Below are positions 7,459-16,980 of a stretch of DNA of 34,962 bases, piece by piece. A program made the translations under genes and the position numbers. The stretch is from contig JAGCDF010000057.1 of NCBI GenBank assembly GCA_017651225.1, forward strand, positions 1 to 34,962, written 5' to 3'. Under the pieces are notes generated by a model, which was given only the letters and a program-made list of their open reading frames with translations, was not told the origin of the DNA and did not search any database. The stretch's first letter is position 1. Each line of letters starts with the position of its first letter. This stretch comes from Bacteroidales bacterium. GTDB taxonomy: Bacteria > Bacteroidota > Bacteroidia > Bacteroidales > UBA932.

Positions 7459-8904
7459 ATGGCTGACGACCTGAAAGATAAATCCGTCAAAGGCATGTCC
7501 TGGAGCTTCGCGGAGCAATTCCTGACGCGAGGGTTCAACCTGGTGATCGGCATCATCCTGGCCCGGCTGCTGAGCCCGACCGACTTCGGTCTGGTCGGCA
7601 TGCTCGGTATCTTTATCGCCATTTCACAGTTGTTTATCGACGGAGGGCTCGCGAGTGCACTGATTCGGGAAAAGAATCCCAGCGAAAAAGATTTCTCCAC
7701 GGTCTATATCGTCAACATGACGCTGGGCGTGGTATTCTATTTCCTGCTATTCTTTTCCGCACCGCTGATTGCCGATTTCTATCATCAGCCCCTTTTGAAG
7801 AACCTGTTACGGGCAACGGCCCTTATCCTTGTCATCAATCCCCTCGCCTCCATCCACAACACGTTGCTGGTCATCAGGGTCGATTTCCGGTCCAAGATGA
7901 TCATCTCCGTCGCCAATTCGCTCATAGCCGGCACTGTAGGCATCCTGTGCGCCTATAAAGGCATGGGGCCCTGGGCCCTGGTAGGTCAGTCGATTGCTTC
8001 CGCCATCGTAGCCACGCTGCTCACGCTGTCCTTCGTCCGTTGGATGCCCCGGCTCGTTTTTTCCAAGGATTCCTTCAAGCGATTGTTCTCATACAGTTCC
8101 AAACTGCTGGGATCTCAGCTGATTCAAACCATCTACATTAATGTGTATCCCATGGTCATCGGAAAAAAATACAACGCCAGCGACGTGGGGTATTTCTCCC
8201 GGGCCGGCCAGTTCCCCAACATGGCCAGCACCGCGTTTACCAGCGCGATGAACCAGGTTGCCTTCCCGATCATGAGTCAGATCCAGGACGACGACAAACG
8301 ATTGATTTCCGTCTACGAAAAATACATCCAGGTATTCTGCTTCCTTACATTCCCTGTGTTGATGGGGCTCTGCGGTTGCGCCAGGCCGCTGACATCTTTC
8401 CTTCTGACGGACAAATGGCTCCCCTGTGTACCGCTGATGCAGATCATCTGTTTCAGTTACCTACCCACGGGCATCGCCCAACTCAACCTGAATCTCTTCT
8501 ATGTCAAGGGACGCTCCGACCTGGTCCTGCGTATGGAAATCATTAAAAAGGCACTCATGTTCGGCGTCCTTATTATCTCGATGTTTTTCGGCATGAAGGC
8601 CATTTGTTACGGTTTAGTTTTTAACGCCCTGATTGACTTTTTCTACGGAGCATTTTATACGAAACGCATTCTCGGATACAGTCCGTTACGTCAACTTAAG
8701 ATTGTGTTCCCCTATATCCTTCTATCGCTGGTTATCCTGGTTGAGTCGCTTCTTATATCTCACTTTATTCAAATCAACCTGCTATCTCTCATCGCCTCGC
8801 TGGTGGTTTGTGCGCTCAGCTATTGGGCTCTGGCAAAGGTCATTGGGCCTTACGCCTACCAGGAAACGGCCACGCTGATCAGATCCAAATTAGGAAGGAA
8901 ATAA
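7459..8904 (+). CDS. Wzx-like lipid-linked repeat-unit flippase
   Basis: This 481-residue membrane protein belongs to the MOP superfamily (Polysacc_synt type). The start 'KSVKGMSWSFAEQFLTRGFNLVIGIILARLLSPTDFGLVGM' is the usual WzxC-like N-terminus, followed by hydrophobic segments spread along the protein, consistent with 12-14 membrane helices. It would move undecaprenyl-linked repeat units to the outer face of the inner membrane for polymerisation. It directly abuts the barrel gene and is followed by sugar-modifying and transferase genes. Confidence 0.9.
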   Translation: MADDLKDKSVKGMSWSFAEQFLTRGFNLVIGIILARLLSPTDFGLVGMLGIFIAISQLFIDGGLASALIREKNPSEKDFSTVYIVNMTLGVVFYFLLFFSAPLIADFYHQPLLKNLLRATALILVINPLASIHNTLLVIRVDFRSKMIISVANSLIAGTVGILCAYKGMGPWALVGQSIASAIVATLLTLSFVRWMPRLVFSKDSFKRLFSYSSKLLGSQLIQTIYINVYPMVIGKKYNASDVGYFSRAGQFPNMASTAFTSAMNQVAFPIMSQIQDDDKRLISVYEKYIQVFCFLTFPVLMGLCGCARPLTSFLLTDKWLPCVPLMQIICFSYLPTGIAQLNLNLFYVKGRSDLVLRMEIIKKALMFGVLIISMFFGMKAICYGLVFNALIDFFYGAFYTKRILGYSPLRQLKIVFPYILLSLVILVESLLISHFIQINLLSLIASLVVCALSYWALAKVIGPYAYQETATLIRSKLGRK

Positions 8905-8926
8905 TCCTATCAAGACAGACAAACCT

Positions 8927-9412
8927 ATGACATTCAAGGAAATATTCATGGAGTGGTGGATCCGCCCGGAGATGTACTACATCAAGCGGTACCTGCGCTT
9001 CCTCCGCAAAGAGGAAAAGTACACCTTCGACCAACCGAACAAACTGCTTTGCTTTTGGTACCGCAGCCGCAAGAACCGACTCGGCTCCCGGTTGGGCTTC
9101 ATCATCAGCGCCGGGTGTTTCGGCGAAGATCTGCATCTGGAGCACTTCGGCTCTGTGATCGTGAATCCCAAGGCGCGTATCGGCAAGGGCTGCATCATCC
9201 ACGGAAACTGCTGCATCGGCAGCGACGGTGGTTATCCCGACGACTCCCCTGTCATCGGCGACAACGTCGACATCGGGCAAAATGCTCAGATCATCGGCGG
9301 CATCCGCATCGCGGACAACGTCCGCATCGGTGCCGGGGCCGTTATTGTGAAAGATATTCTCACTCCAGGCGTCACCGTAGTTGGAGTTCCCGGGCATATC
9401 GTACAGTCATGA
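8927..9412 (+). CDS. Left-handed beta-helix (hexapeptide) acyltransferase, serine-acetyltransferase-like
   Basis: The 161-residue product carries hexapeptide repeats of a left-handed beta-helix: 'FGSVIVNPKARIGKGCIIHGNCCIGSD', 'DSPVIGDNVDIGQNAQIIGGIRIADNVRIGAGAVIVKDI', ending 'PGVTVVGVPGHIV'. Such enzymes transfer acetyl or other acyl groups from acyl-CoA. The length is short for CysE, which has an N-terminal helical domain, so a role in acylating a sugar of this polysaccharide is more likely than cysteine synthesis. Its stop overlaps the next start (ATGA at 9409-9412). Confidence 0.85.
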   Translation: MTFKEIFMEWWIRPEMYYIKRYLRFLRKEEKYTFDQPNKLLCFWYRSRKNRLGSRLGFIISAGCFGEDLHLEHFGSVIVNPKARIGKGCIIHGNCCIGSDGGYPDDSPVIGDNVDIGQNAQIIGGIRIADNVRIGAGAVIVKDILTPGVTVVGVPGHIVQS

Positions 9413-10362
9413 AAATTTCAGTTATCATCCCCGTCTACAACAAGCAGGACTACTTGAGAGGCTGCCTGGACAGTATCCGCTTCCAGACTTACTCTGACAT
9501 TCAGGTCATCCTGGTGGACGATTGCAGTTCTGACGACTCTGTCAGTATTTGCGAAGAATATGTGAAGCTGGACAGCCGCTTTCAGCTGGAAGTCCACCAA
9601 CAGAACAAGGGGCAGAACGGCACCATCGTGGATGCCCTGGCAATGGCTGACGGTGACTGGGTCGCCTTTGTCGATTCCGATGACACGCTGCCGCTTGACG
9701 CTCTCGCCAATCTTGCCGCTTTTGTGGACGACCAGACTGACATCATCGTCGGCTTTGCTTTCGAAGGAGATCACAGCGACTCCGTCATGTCTATTCAGGA
9801 CTGGCGTTCCATCATGATTGGATCGGATGTCGTTCTGTGCACCCGATGGGCCAAGCTCTATCGCCGCACCGTGTTGGATGATTATACCTGCAGTGCCCCG
9901 GACGGCATCAAGCTGGGCGAAGATATGATCATGAATATCAAGATCGCCTTCAAGACGGACAAACAAGTCAAGATTACCCGCCAGAAGGTGTACGAGTATT
10001 TCCGGAACGAAACCTCTTACTCTGTATCGCACCGATGGACCGTAGAGAAATACGCCCGGCTATATTATGCCACCCGGGATTGTATTCCCGAGTCCGAACG
10101 CGAAAAGTACGCCCAAGCCCTCGCCAACAACGGAGTCGGGATGATTCGCCGCCTCGTTCTGCGAGGCAGCCGGGCCGAACAACGGAAGATTTCCTCCTCT
10201 CCTTTCTATAGTGATGTGGCATCCCTGGTCCAAGCCAGCGGGCTTTCTCTTACCAGAATGGACACCCTGATGATGAAGCGTCCTTCCTCGCTGGCCACTC
10301 GCGTTTTGGTCCAGGGTTATCGCGGGGCCCAGATTATCTTCAACCGTATCTTCAAACACTGA
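9409..10362 (+). CDS. Family 2 glycosyltransferase
   Basis: The 317-residue product has the GT-A fold signature of family 2: 'MKISVIIPVYNKQDYLRGCLDSI', 'VILVDDCSSDDS', and the metal/nucleotide-binding 'FVDSDD' (Asp89-x-Asp91-Asp92). 'GEDMIMNIKIAF' is a typical ED motif further on. I chose the ATG at 9409, which overlaps the preceding stop, because upstream in-frame codons fall inside the acyltransferase gene and encode unrelated residues. It adds one sugar to the repeat unit on the cytoplasmic side of the membrane; donor and acceptor are not deducible. Confidence 0.9.
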   Translation: MKISVIIPVYNKQDYLRGCLDSIRFQTYSDIQVILVDDCSSDDSVSICEEYVKLDSRFQLEVHQQNKGQNGTIVDALAMADGDWVAFVDSDDTLPLDALANLAAFVDDQTDIIVGFAFEGDHSDSVMSIQDWRSIMIGSDVVLCTRWAKLYRRTVLDDYTCSAPDGIKLGEDMIMNIKIAFKTDKQVKITRQKVYEYFRNETSYSVSHRWTVEKYARLYYATRDCIPESEREKYAQALANNGVGMIRRLVLRGSRAEQRKISSSPFYSDVASLVQASGLSLTRMDTLMMKRPSSLATRVLVQGYRGAQIIFNRIFKH

Positions 10363-10363
10363 C

Positions 10364-11299
10364 ATGTCCACCATCTCCTTCATACTGCCTGCCTGGAAAG
10401 CCCGGTTCCTGCAAGAGGCCGTCGCGAGCATCGTCGGCCAGACCTCCCCGGACTGGGAACTGGTCGTGGTGGATGACTGCTCGCCGGAGCCGCTGAAAGA
10501 GATCGTCGATTCCTTTAACGATCCGCGCATCCGCTATGTCCGGAACGAAAAGAATCTGGGCGGACAGAACCTGGTCCGGCAGTGGAACCATTGCATCTCC
10601 TTCGCGACCGGAGACTATATCGTTCTGGCCGCAGATGACGACCTGTACCGGCCGACCTTCTGCGCCGAGTGCATCCGACTGGCAAACAAGTATCCGGAAG
10701 CGGACTTGATTCATTCTTCCGTCGAGCAGATTGACGAGGAAGGAAAACACCTGGAGGATGACAGTATCCTGCCCGAATTTACCAACAAATACGAGTACCT
10801 CAACTGGTGGGTTACCGGCCGGTCCTTCACCTGCATCGGCAACTTTGCATTTAAGAGAAGCGCATTGCTGGCCATGAATGGTTTTATTGATTTCCCCTGC
10901 GCCTTCGGCTCGGACATTGCCACCCCCATCGCCCTATCCCGGAACGGCGTTGCGAATACTTCCGAGATGCTTTTCTGCTTCCGGCAGTCCACCCAACACC
11001 TGTCCGCGGACAGATCCCGTTTCAAGGAGAAACTGGAAGCCGTCTCGAAACTGTCCGAGTGGCTGCAGGCCATCGACTACGAGACACCGCAGAGCCCGGA
11101 AGACAAGGTCTTCTACGAGGTCAAGAACCCGGAATACCTGCACCGGAAAGTCGTATATGACTATTTCAATCTGGTCATCCGCTTCGTTCCCGCAACGAAG
11201 CTCCCCGAATACCTGAAGCTTTGCCGCCTGGCAACGCCCAAAGACAAATTCATGATGATCCTTCGATGGATTAAACGGAAGTTATGCGACAAGTCTTGA
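10364..11299 (+). CDS. Family 2 glycosyltransferase
   Basis: This 311-residue protein has the family 2 start 'MSTISFILPAWKARFLQEAVASIVGQ', then 'VVVDDCSPEPLKEI' and the 'VLAADDDLYRP' motif (Asp91-Asp93). It begins one base after the previous gene ends, and its last 16 bases overlap the next gene. It is one of three complete GT2 enzymes of the locus. Its sugar specificity is unknown. Confidence 0.88.
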   Translation: MSTISFILPAWKARFLQEAVASIVGQTSPDWELVVVDDCSPEPLKEIVDSFNDPRIRYVRNEKNLGGQNLVRQWNHCISFATGDYIVLAADDDLYRPTFCAECIRLANKYPEADLIHSSVEQIDEEGKHLEDDSILPEFTNKYEYLNWWVTGRSFTCIGNFAFKRSALLAMNGFIDFPCAFGSDIATPIALSRNGVANTSEMLFCFRQSTQHLSADRSRFKEKLEAVSKLSEWLQAIDYETPQSPEDKVFYEVKNPEYLHRKVVYDYFNLVIRFVPATKLPEYLKLCRLATPKDKFMMILRWIKRKLCDKS

Positions 11300-12879
11300 A
11301 AGACGCAATCGCATTTCTTCAGAAGCCCTTCAAGGAGAATTTGTCTTTCTTCTTGAAGATGTGGCTTCTGATCTCTGCAGCGGACGTTTTTTTCTGGTCG
11401 ATTCACGGAAATCCGCTTTTTGGAGCATATATGGGTGCACATGGTTTTGTGTATGCCTATGTTATCGTCTGCATCTGCGGCTTGTTTGGCGACCGTGCGA
11501 AGATGGTTTATCAAGTTGTGTTTCTCGCTTTAGGTGTTGTCAACTTGATAGCGGATTCCTTTGCGCACTATATCATGCATTCGGGCTTCACGAAAGATAT
11601 CGTGGCCATCATCAGGGGGACCAACCCAAACGAGGGGACGGAGTTTATGTCTTTGTACTTAAAACCGGGCATCATTGCTTTTATTCTGATTTGCCTGGCA
11701 CTTCTTCTCCTTATCAACCGGGTGGCAGCCAAGAAAAACGCCAGGCATACAGACTGGCTTGCCGGTTGCCTCTCCGCTGCCCTGCTTTTATCAGTCGCCT
11801 ATATCGGCATTCGGCAATCCAAGAATTGGGGAACAGTATTTCTTCATAAAATTATTGCATTTGCCACATACAGTCCGCCGGAGGATTTAACGCCCTATCG
11901 GAGCGCGCCGTCGATACAATCCAAGGGAGATAGCCCGCAAATCATAGCCTTGATCATTGGCGAATCTCTCTCGCGCAGTCATTGTTCCCTATACGGTTAC
12001 GACAAGGACACGACGCCACGCTTGTCCCAAATGGCTTGTGATTCACTGGTTTATTTCTTTGACAACGTTTCTGCGGCCTTTTATCATACTGGCGGAGCCT
12101 TTCCCCGGATTATGTCAACGTTTTCCGGGATGCACGAAGACACAGACCAATGGTACGAGTCAGTCTTTCTGGAGGATATTACCACTGCCATGGGATATAG
12201 GTCAGTCTGGATATCCAACCAGAGTTCTTCCGGCGTTTGTGACAATCCCATCGCCAGAATTGCCGAATTATCCGACAGCCTGATCTGGACTGGGACTAAA
12301 GGCCTTGGAATTCAGAAAGCTGATTTTGACGAGGTAGTTCTTCCTCCTGTACGCGAAATCGTTGAGAACACCCAAGATGATAAGACCTTTTTCGTGATTC
12401 ATCTGATGGGACAGCATGAAGATTTCTCAAGCCGATATCCTGAGACATTCCATGTATTTGACGCGCAAGATTATATGACCCTTCCGCGCAATCAAAGGCA
12501 GGTTATGGCGGATTACGACAATGCCGTTCTGTATGGGGACTGGGTAGTTTCAGAACTGCTGAGATCCTTTTCGGACAAGGAGGCTATCGTCTTCTTTTTC
12601 CCCGATCACGCTTTGGATGTTTTTGACAGCGACCCCACGTATGCCGGGCACACCAGGCCCACGAATCCTCAGTCCGTTCAGGCCGGGCTTCAGATTCCTT
12701 TCTTCGTATACACAACAGAGTCGTATCGCCAACACTTTGCGGACAAGAACGCCCGCCTTATAAAAGCCGTTGACAAGCCATACAACACCGAAGACATTGT
12801 CTACACAATCATGGATGTGGCAAATGCCTCTTTCACAGATAATCCGTCGCTGGCGAGGGAACGGTCTTTATTATTTTAA
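11284..12879 (+). CDS. Phosphoethanolamine-transferase-like membrane enzyme (sulfatase fold)
   Basis: The 531-residue protein has an N-terminal membrane part with about five hydrophobic segments (to about residue 180) and a periplasmic alkaline-phosphatase/sulfatase-fold domain, the layout of EptA-type phosphoethanolamine transferases. Expected residues are visible: metal ligand Glu227 in 'IIGESLSRSHCSLYGY', a candidate nucleophile Thr269 in 'HTGGAFPRIMS', 'VIHLMGQHEDF', and 'PDH' (440-442). These enzymes transfer phosphoethanolamine from phosphatidylethanolamine to lipid A or to glycans and release diacylglycerol. In this locus the acceptor may be the polysaccharide or lipid A. The next gene encodes a lipid kinase that could recycle the diacylglycerol. 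Confidence 0.85.
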   Translation: MRQVLKDAIAFLQKPFKENLSFFLKMWLLISAADVFFWSIHGNPLFGAYMGAHGFVYAYVIVCICGLFGDRAKMVYQVVFLALGVVNLIADSFAHYIMHSGFTKDIVAIIRGTNPNEGTEFMSLYLKPGIIAFILICLALLLLINRVAAKKNARHTDWLAGCLSAALLLSVAYIGIRQSKNWGTVFLHKIIAFATYSPPEDLTPYRSAPSIQSKGDSPQIIALIIGESLSRSHCSLYGYDKDTTPRLSQMACDSLVYFFDNVSAAFYHTGGAFPRIMSTFSGMHEDTDQWYESVFLEDITTAMGYRSVWISNQSSSGVCDNPIARIAELSDSLIWTGTKGLGIQKADFDEVVLPPVREIVENTQDDKTFFVIHLMGQHEDFSSRYPETFHVFDAQDYMTLPRNQRQVMADYDNAVLYGDWVVSELLRSFSDKEAIVFFFPDHALDVFDSDPTYAGHTRPTNPQSVQAGLQIPFFVYTTESYRQHFADKNARLIKAVDKPYNTEDIVYTIMDVANASFTDNPSLARERSLLF

Positions 12880-12883
12880 CAAG

Positions 12884-13768
12884 TTGCGCAAACTCCTTTT
12901 CATCGTCAACCCTATTGCTGGGACTCGTTCTAAGAAGAAGATTCTCCAGCTTATTGACGTCATCTCCACAGATGGTATCCATGACGTAGTAATCTGTCAG
13001 ACGACAGCCAAAGGAGATGCCACCCGACTGGCTCGAGAATCCGATGCGGATGTTGTCGTCGCGGTTGGAGGAGACGGGACGGTCCATGAAGTAGCTCAGG
13101 GAATTCTTGGCAGCCGGAAATCGCTTGGAATTATTCCTTGCGGCAGCGGGGATGGCCTGGCCCTGCATCTGGGTATCAGCAGGAATCCGAAAGCCGCCCT
13201 TCAGGTTATATTGAATGGCAGATCCGAGCTGATTGATTATGGTGTGATAAATGGACAGCAGCCTTTTTTCTGCACGACTGGCGTCGGCTTGGATGCCGAT
13301 GTAGCCTGGGAATTCGCCCACAGCAGCAAACGAGGTTTATTATCTTACATTTCTCTTGCCTGGAGGATTTGGCGGCATTCCAAGCCCCAGAACTATGTGG
13401 TCGAGATTGATGACAAAAAAATGTCCATAAAGGCTGTACTCATTACAGTGGGCAACGCGAACCAATGGGGCAACCAGGCGCGAATCACTTCACTCGCCTC
13501 CGTACAGGACGGCCTGTTGGATGTTTGCGCCGTGTCGCCATTCAAGACGATTGAGATTCCGATTTTAGCGGCAGAGTTGCTTAACGGCCATGCACATAAG
13601 AGTCGCCGGGTCCATATGTCCCGCGGAAAAGTAATAACGATCCATCGGCAGCAAGAAGGTCCGGCCCACTTTGACGGCGATCCTTATAAGATGGGAACGG
13701 ACATTCACATAACCTCTGTACATGCAGCGCTGAATGCAATGATTCCTGCCCATCGGCATGCCATCTAA
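12884..13768 (+). CDS. Diacylglycerol-kinase-type lipid kinase (DAGK_cat family)
   Basis: The product, 294 residues from a TTG start at 12884, begins 'RKLLFIVNPIAGTRSKKK' and has the catalytic 'VGGDGTVHEV' motif (Gly62-Gly63-Asp64-Gly65-Thr66) and 'CGSGDGLALHLGI' (from Cys86), as in YegS/DgkB-like soluble lipid kinases. The 'FDGD' near the C-terminus is also typical. I chose the TTG because it lies 4 bases after the preceding stop and opens directly with the family's first beta-strand; in-frame ATGs at 12770 and 12815 would lie within the preceding gene and add unrelated residues. It probably phosphorylates diacylglycerol, or possibly a sphingoid base, at the inner membrane. Confidence 0.85.
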   Translation: MRKLLFIVNPIAGTRSKKKILQLIDVISTDGIHDVVICQTTAKGDATRLARESDADVVVAVGGDGTVHEVAQGILGSRKSLGIIPCGSGDGLALHLGISRNPKAALQVILNGRSELIDYGVINGQQPFFCTTGVGLDADVAWEFAHSSKRGLLSYISLAWRIWRHSKPQNYVVEIDDKKMSIKAVLITVGNANQWGNQARITSLASVQDGLLDVCAVSPFKTIEIPILAAELLNGHAHKSRRVHMSRGKVITIHRQQEGPAHFDGDPYKMGTDIHITSVHAALNAMIPAHRHAI

Positions 13769-13780
13769 CACAAGTATCCT

Positions 13781-14689
13781 ATGATCCCCCTCGCCATCGC
13801 CTTCACTCCCAATTACTTCGTTCAGGCGGCCACCCTGCTCCGCTCGGTGCTGGACGCCAGTCCGAACGGGCGGTTCCGCGTGGTATGCCTGTTGTCGGAA
13901 GAGCTTCCCGACCGGATGAAGGACAAGCTGGCCTGGCTGGACGAGGAGCGGCTGTCCCTGGAGTTCATCCCGCTGAAAGGACGGCTGGAGGGCATCTATA
14001 TCGACCCGCGTTACACCGAGGCCGCATCATTGCGGCTGCTGCTGCCGGAATTGTTGCCAGAACTGGACCGCATCATTTATCTGGACTGCGACATCATCGT
14101 CCGGCAGGACCTGGCAAGACTCTGGAACGAAACGGACCTGGGCGACAACTATCTGGGCGCCGTCTATGAGGCCGCCATCGAGGGACAGGCCGAGCGCTTC
14201 CGGGCGCTGGGCTGCGATCCGGCCCGATATTTCAATTCCGGCTTCCTGCTGATGAATCTGGCGCAGATGCGGGAAGAAAACGTTTCCGAAAAGCTCTTGG
14301 AAGTCTGCCGCGTCCCCTATCTGGAATTCCCGGACCAGGACGCTCTCAACCAGGTTTGCCAGGGACGCGTGCTGCCACTCAGCCCGCTCTACAACAGCAT
14401 CCGCACCTTCTTCATCCCGAAATACAAGCAGGACTTTGTCCGTCAGTACAACGAGAAGCTTTGGCACCGCGTCCAGCGGGAAGCGACCATCCATTACACC
14501 GGCGGCAAGCCCTGGGACCTATTCACCGTTCAGTTCGGCGCCTGGTGGCGGACGTATGACCGCCTGCCTGGCGAAATCAAGGCGGAATGGCGGCCCGGGA
14601 AAATGGCCCGCTTCTGGAAGTTCTACCGCACGCCCCTGGGGCGCGTTCTGGACGCACTTCGGGCCATCAAGCAACTCAAGGCAAGATAA
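13781..14689 (+). CDS. Family 8 glycosyltransferase
   Basis: The 302-residue product shows GT8 (LgtC/RfaJ-like) features: 'PLAIAFTPNYFVQAATLLRSVL' at the start, the metal-binding D-x-D in 'IIYLDCDIIV' (Asp102, Asp104), 'FNSGFLLMNL', 'DQDALNQV' and 'IHYTGGKPWD'. These are retaining enzymes that usually transfer glucose or galactose from UDP-sugars. It is 12 bases after the lipid kinase and 6 bases before a GT2 gene, within the same long operon. Confidence 0.92.
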   Translation: MIPLAIAFTPNYFVQAATLLRSVLDASPNGRFRVVCLLSEELPDRMKDKLAWLDEERLSLEFIPLKGRLEGIYIDPRYTEAASLRLLLPELLPELDRIIYLDCDIIVRQDLARLWNETDLGDNYLGAVYEAAIEGQAERFRALGCDPARYFNSGFLLMNLAQMREENVSEKLLEVCRVPYLEFPDQDALNQVCQGRVLPLSPLYNSIRTFFIPKYKQDFVRQYNEKLWHRVQREATIHYTGGKPWDLFTVQFGAWWRTYDRLPGEIKAEWRPGKMARFWKFYRTPLGRVLDALRAIKQLKAR

Positions 14690-14695
14690 AGCGAC

Positions 14696-15676
14696 ATGAA
14701 GATCAGCCTGATCATACCCGTCTATAACGCCGAGAAAACGCTCCCGGCCACGCTCGAGAGCATTCTCGCCCAGCGATTCCGCGACTTTGAAGTCATCTTC
14801 GCGGAAGACGCCGGGACGGACAGATCTGCGGCCTTGCTGGAGACTTTCTGCACCGAGAGCGGACTGCCCTGCAAGTTGCTGCGTGCCGAGAAGAACGGCG
14901 GAGCGGCGGCAGCACGCAACCGCGCGCTGGAAGCAGCTGAGGGAGAGTATTTGGCTTTTGCGGACGCGGATGATTGGATGGATCCCGGCATGCTGGAAAT
15001 GGCAGTCGCCGCCGTACAGGCATCAGAGCATCCCATCGATATCGTAGGCTGGGACTGGACGCTGGGGCTCCATCAGGACGGGCGCTATATGCGGCAGGCT
15101 GACTACGCTACGCCGGCCGAGGCGCTGCGCAACCTCACCGGAGGCACCATGCGCTGGAACCTCTGGATGTTCCTGGTGCGGCGAGATCTGATTGAGCAAA
15201 ACGGCATCCGGTTCATCCCCGGCGCAGATATCGGCGAGGATATGCAATTCATGCTGCAGGCATTCCTGCATGCCAAGCATGTTGTGCAGCTGCATGAGTC
15301 GCTTTATCGCTACAACGCGGTGAACAGTGCCTCCATCAGCAAGCAGTTCAGTCCGGAGAAGCGAGCACAAGTGGAGACGAATCTCCGGGAAGTCGAGCGC
15401 AGCTTTGCCGGATCAGATTTCTGCCGGGAGTACCCCAACGCGTTGGAAGACTTGAAACTTTTCTTGAAGCGGCCGCTGCTGATCAGCGCGGACCGGAAAG
15501 ATTACGAGACCTGGTATGCCTGGTTTCCGGAAGTCAATGAACGTGCCTGGCAGAAAGGAAGTCTGCCCATGCACACATTCATCCTCCAGCGGATGGCTTC
15601 TCGCCGCTGCTGGCTGGGCGTAAAATTATATTACCTGCTGATACACAAGTTTGTGTACGGCATCCTGTACCGATAA
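14696..15676 (+). CDS. Family 2 glycosyltransferase
   Basis: A 326-residue GT-A enzyme: 'MKISLIIPVYNAEKTLPATLESILAQ', 'VIFAEDAGTDRS', 'GGAAAARNRAL' and 'FADADDWMDPG' (Asp90-x-Asp92-Asp93), with 'GEDMQFMLQAF' later. The start region closely resembles the GT2 at 9409, suggesting related but separately specialised transferases. It ends 4 bases before the polymerase gene. Confidence 0.9.
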   Translation: MKISLIIPVYNAEKTLPATLESILAQRFRDFEVIFAEDAGTDRSAALLETFCTESGLPCKLLRAEKNGGAAAARNRALEAAEGEYLAFADADDWMDPGMLEMAVAAVQASEHPIDIVGWDWTLGLHQDGRYMRQADYATPAEALRNLTGGTMRWNLWMFLVRRDLIEQNGIRFIPGADIGEDMQFMLQAFLHAKHVVQLHESLYRYNAVNSASISKQFSPEKRAQVETNLREVERSFAGSDFCREYPNALEDLKLFLKRPLLISADRKDYETWYAWFPEVNERAWQKGSLPMHTFILQRMASRRCWLGVKLYYLLIHKFVYGILYR

Positions 15677-15680
15677 TCCC

Positions 15681-16976
15681 ATGCGTAAAATTCTGGTTGG
15701 ACTGATCCTGACGGTGGTGGTAAGCTTCTATGTGTTCCCATTCTCCTTCACCTTCCTGCCGCATGGTATCAATTCCAAGATCCTGGTAGCCGTCTTTGGG
15801 ATTCTCGCATTCATCTTTGATGGTATCAAGAAGAATGGCGTCTATTTCTCACAATACACCATTTTCGGCGCCGTGCTGGCGAGCGCTTTCTCCATCTGGT
15901 GCTTAATAAGCATAACCAATACAAGCAACTACAACACCATCTACGCGGACTACATCGTATCTTATGCCACCTGGCTGGCCGGGGCATATGGCGTTTACTC
16001 CGTCCTGCGTTTGGAATACGAAAAAGTAGACCTGGAAATTATCACGAGATACCTTGCATTAGTTGGTGTTTACCAATGCATTACGGCCGTCATGATTGAC
16101 AACATCCCGTCCTTTCAGGCATTTGTTGATCGCTATATGGACCTGGAACAGGATTTCTTGCACCGCGGCCATCGCATGTATGGTATCGGAGCCGCGCTCG
16201 ATCCAGCAGGCATCCGTTTCGCCACCATATTAGTGATGATTGCACACCAGTTCTCAACCAATCCGAATGTGCGCAATAACAGCCTGTATCAAACCTCTGA
16301 CCTGGTTGCCTTTGCTATTATCACGATCATTGGGTCCGTCATCTCCCGCACTACGACTATCGGTGCAGCCTTAGGCATCGGCTATATCATCATCGCACTC
16401 TTCCGCATGCGCAAGGGTGGATTTGTCACGATGCGAATGGTTCAGCGGTTCTTCTGGTTCATCATCGTGATGGCTGGAATTGTGGGAGCGGCCATCTACT
16501 TTTACCGGACCAGTCATACCTTTCAGGAGTACCTTCGCTTCGGATTCGAGGCCTTCTTCAATTGGGTTGAAACAGGTGAGTTCACAACCAACTCCACAGA
16601 AGTTCTGGAAACCATGTGGGTCTGGCCAAGCGACCTACATACGTGGATATTCGGCAGAGGGACATTCGGAATCTATGAAAATGGTACCGATATCGGTTAT
16701 TGTAATTTTACGCTGTACTGCGGCCTCGTCGGCATGGTCATTTTCTCCATCTATTTCTTGTACTGCCATTTCGCGATGGCCAAAAAGTATCGCGAGTTTA
16801 CGCTTACCGCCTGGTTGCTGACCGCCATAACCTTCATCGTCTGGATCAAAGTGACGACCGATATCTTCTTTATTGACGCCCTACTGTTCTGCGCCGTCGG
16901 CGACTATGTCGGAGAGGAAAGCACCTTGAACAACCCGTCGTCCGTTGTTCCCGAATCCATCGAATTACAGCAATAA
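15681..16976 (+). CDS. Wzy-like polysaccharide polymerase
   Basis: A 431-residue, strongly hydrophobic protein with about 10-12 predicted membrane segments. Sequence conservation in this family is low, but the layout fits O-antigen/capsule polymerases. It includes a periplasmic-type loop ending in 'RMYGIGAALDPAGIRFATILVM', a segment type common to Wzy proteins. I chose the ATG at 15681, since an upstream in-frame start (15651) lies inside the preceding gene. It would join repeat units flipped by the Wzx-like protein on the outer face of the inner membrane. Confidence 0.8.
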   Translation: MRKILVGLILTVVVSFYVFPFSFTFLPHGINSKILVAVFGILAFIFDGIKKNGVYFSQYTIFGAVLASAFSIWCLISITNTSNYNTIYADYIVSYATWLAGAYGVYSVLRLEYEKVDLEIITRYLALVGVYQCITAVMIDNIPSFQAFVDRYMDLEQDFLHRGHRMYGIGAALDPAGIRFATILVMIAHQFSTNPNVRNNSLYQTSDLVAFAIITIIGSVISRTTTIGAALGIGYIIIALFRMRKGGFVTMRMVQRFFWFIIVMAGIVGAAIYFYRTSHTFQEYLRFGFEAFFNWVETGEFTTNSTEVLETMWVWPSDLHTWIFGRGTFGIYENGTDIGYCNFTLYCGLVGMVIFSIYFLYCHFAMAKKYREFTLTAWLLTAITFIVWIKVTTDIFFIDALLFCAVGDYVGEESTLNNPSSVVPESIELQQ

Positions 16977-16980
16977 AACC

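Noticed and set aside
8953-9408. N-terminal extension of the GT2 at 9409
   Set aside because: These codons are inside the hexapeptide acyltransferase gene in another frame and give Arg/His-rich sequence; the family start is at 9409.
12770-12883. Earlier ATG starts for the lipid kinase
   Set aside because: They overlap the preceding gene by up to 110 bases and add residues that do not fit the family; the TTG at 12884 follows the stop directly.
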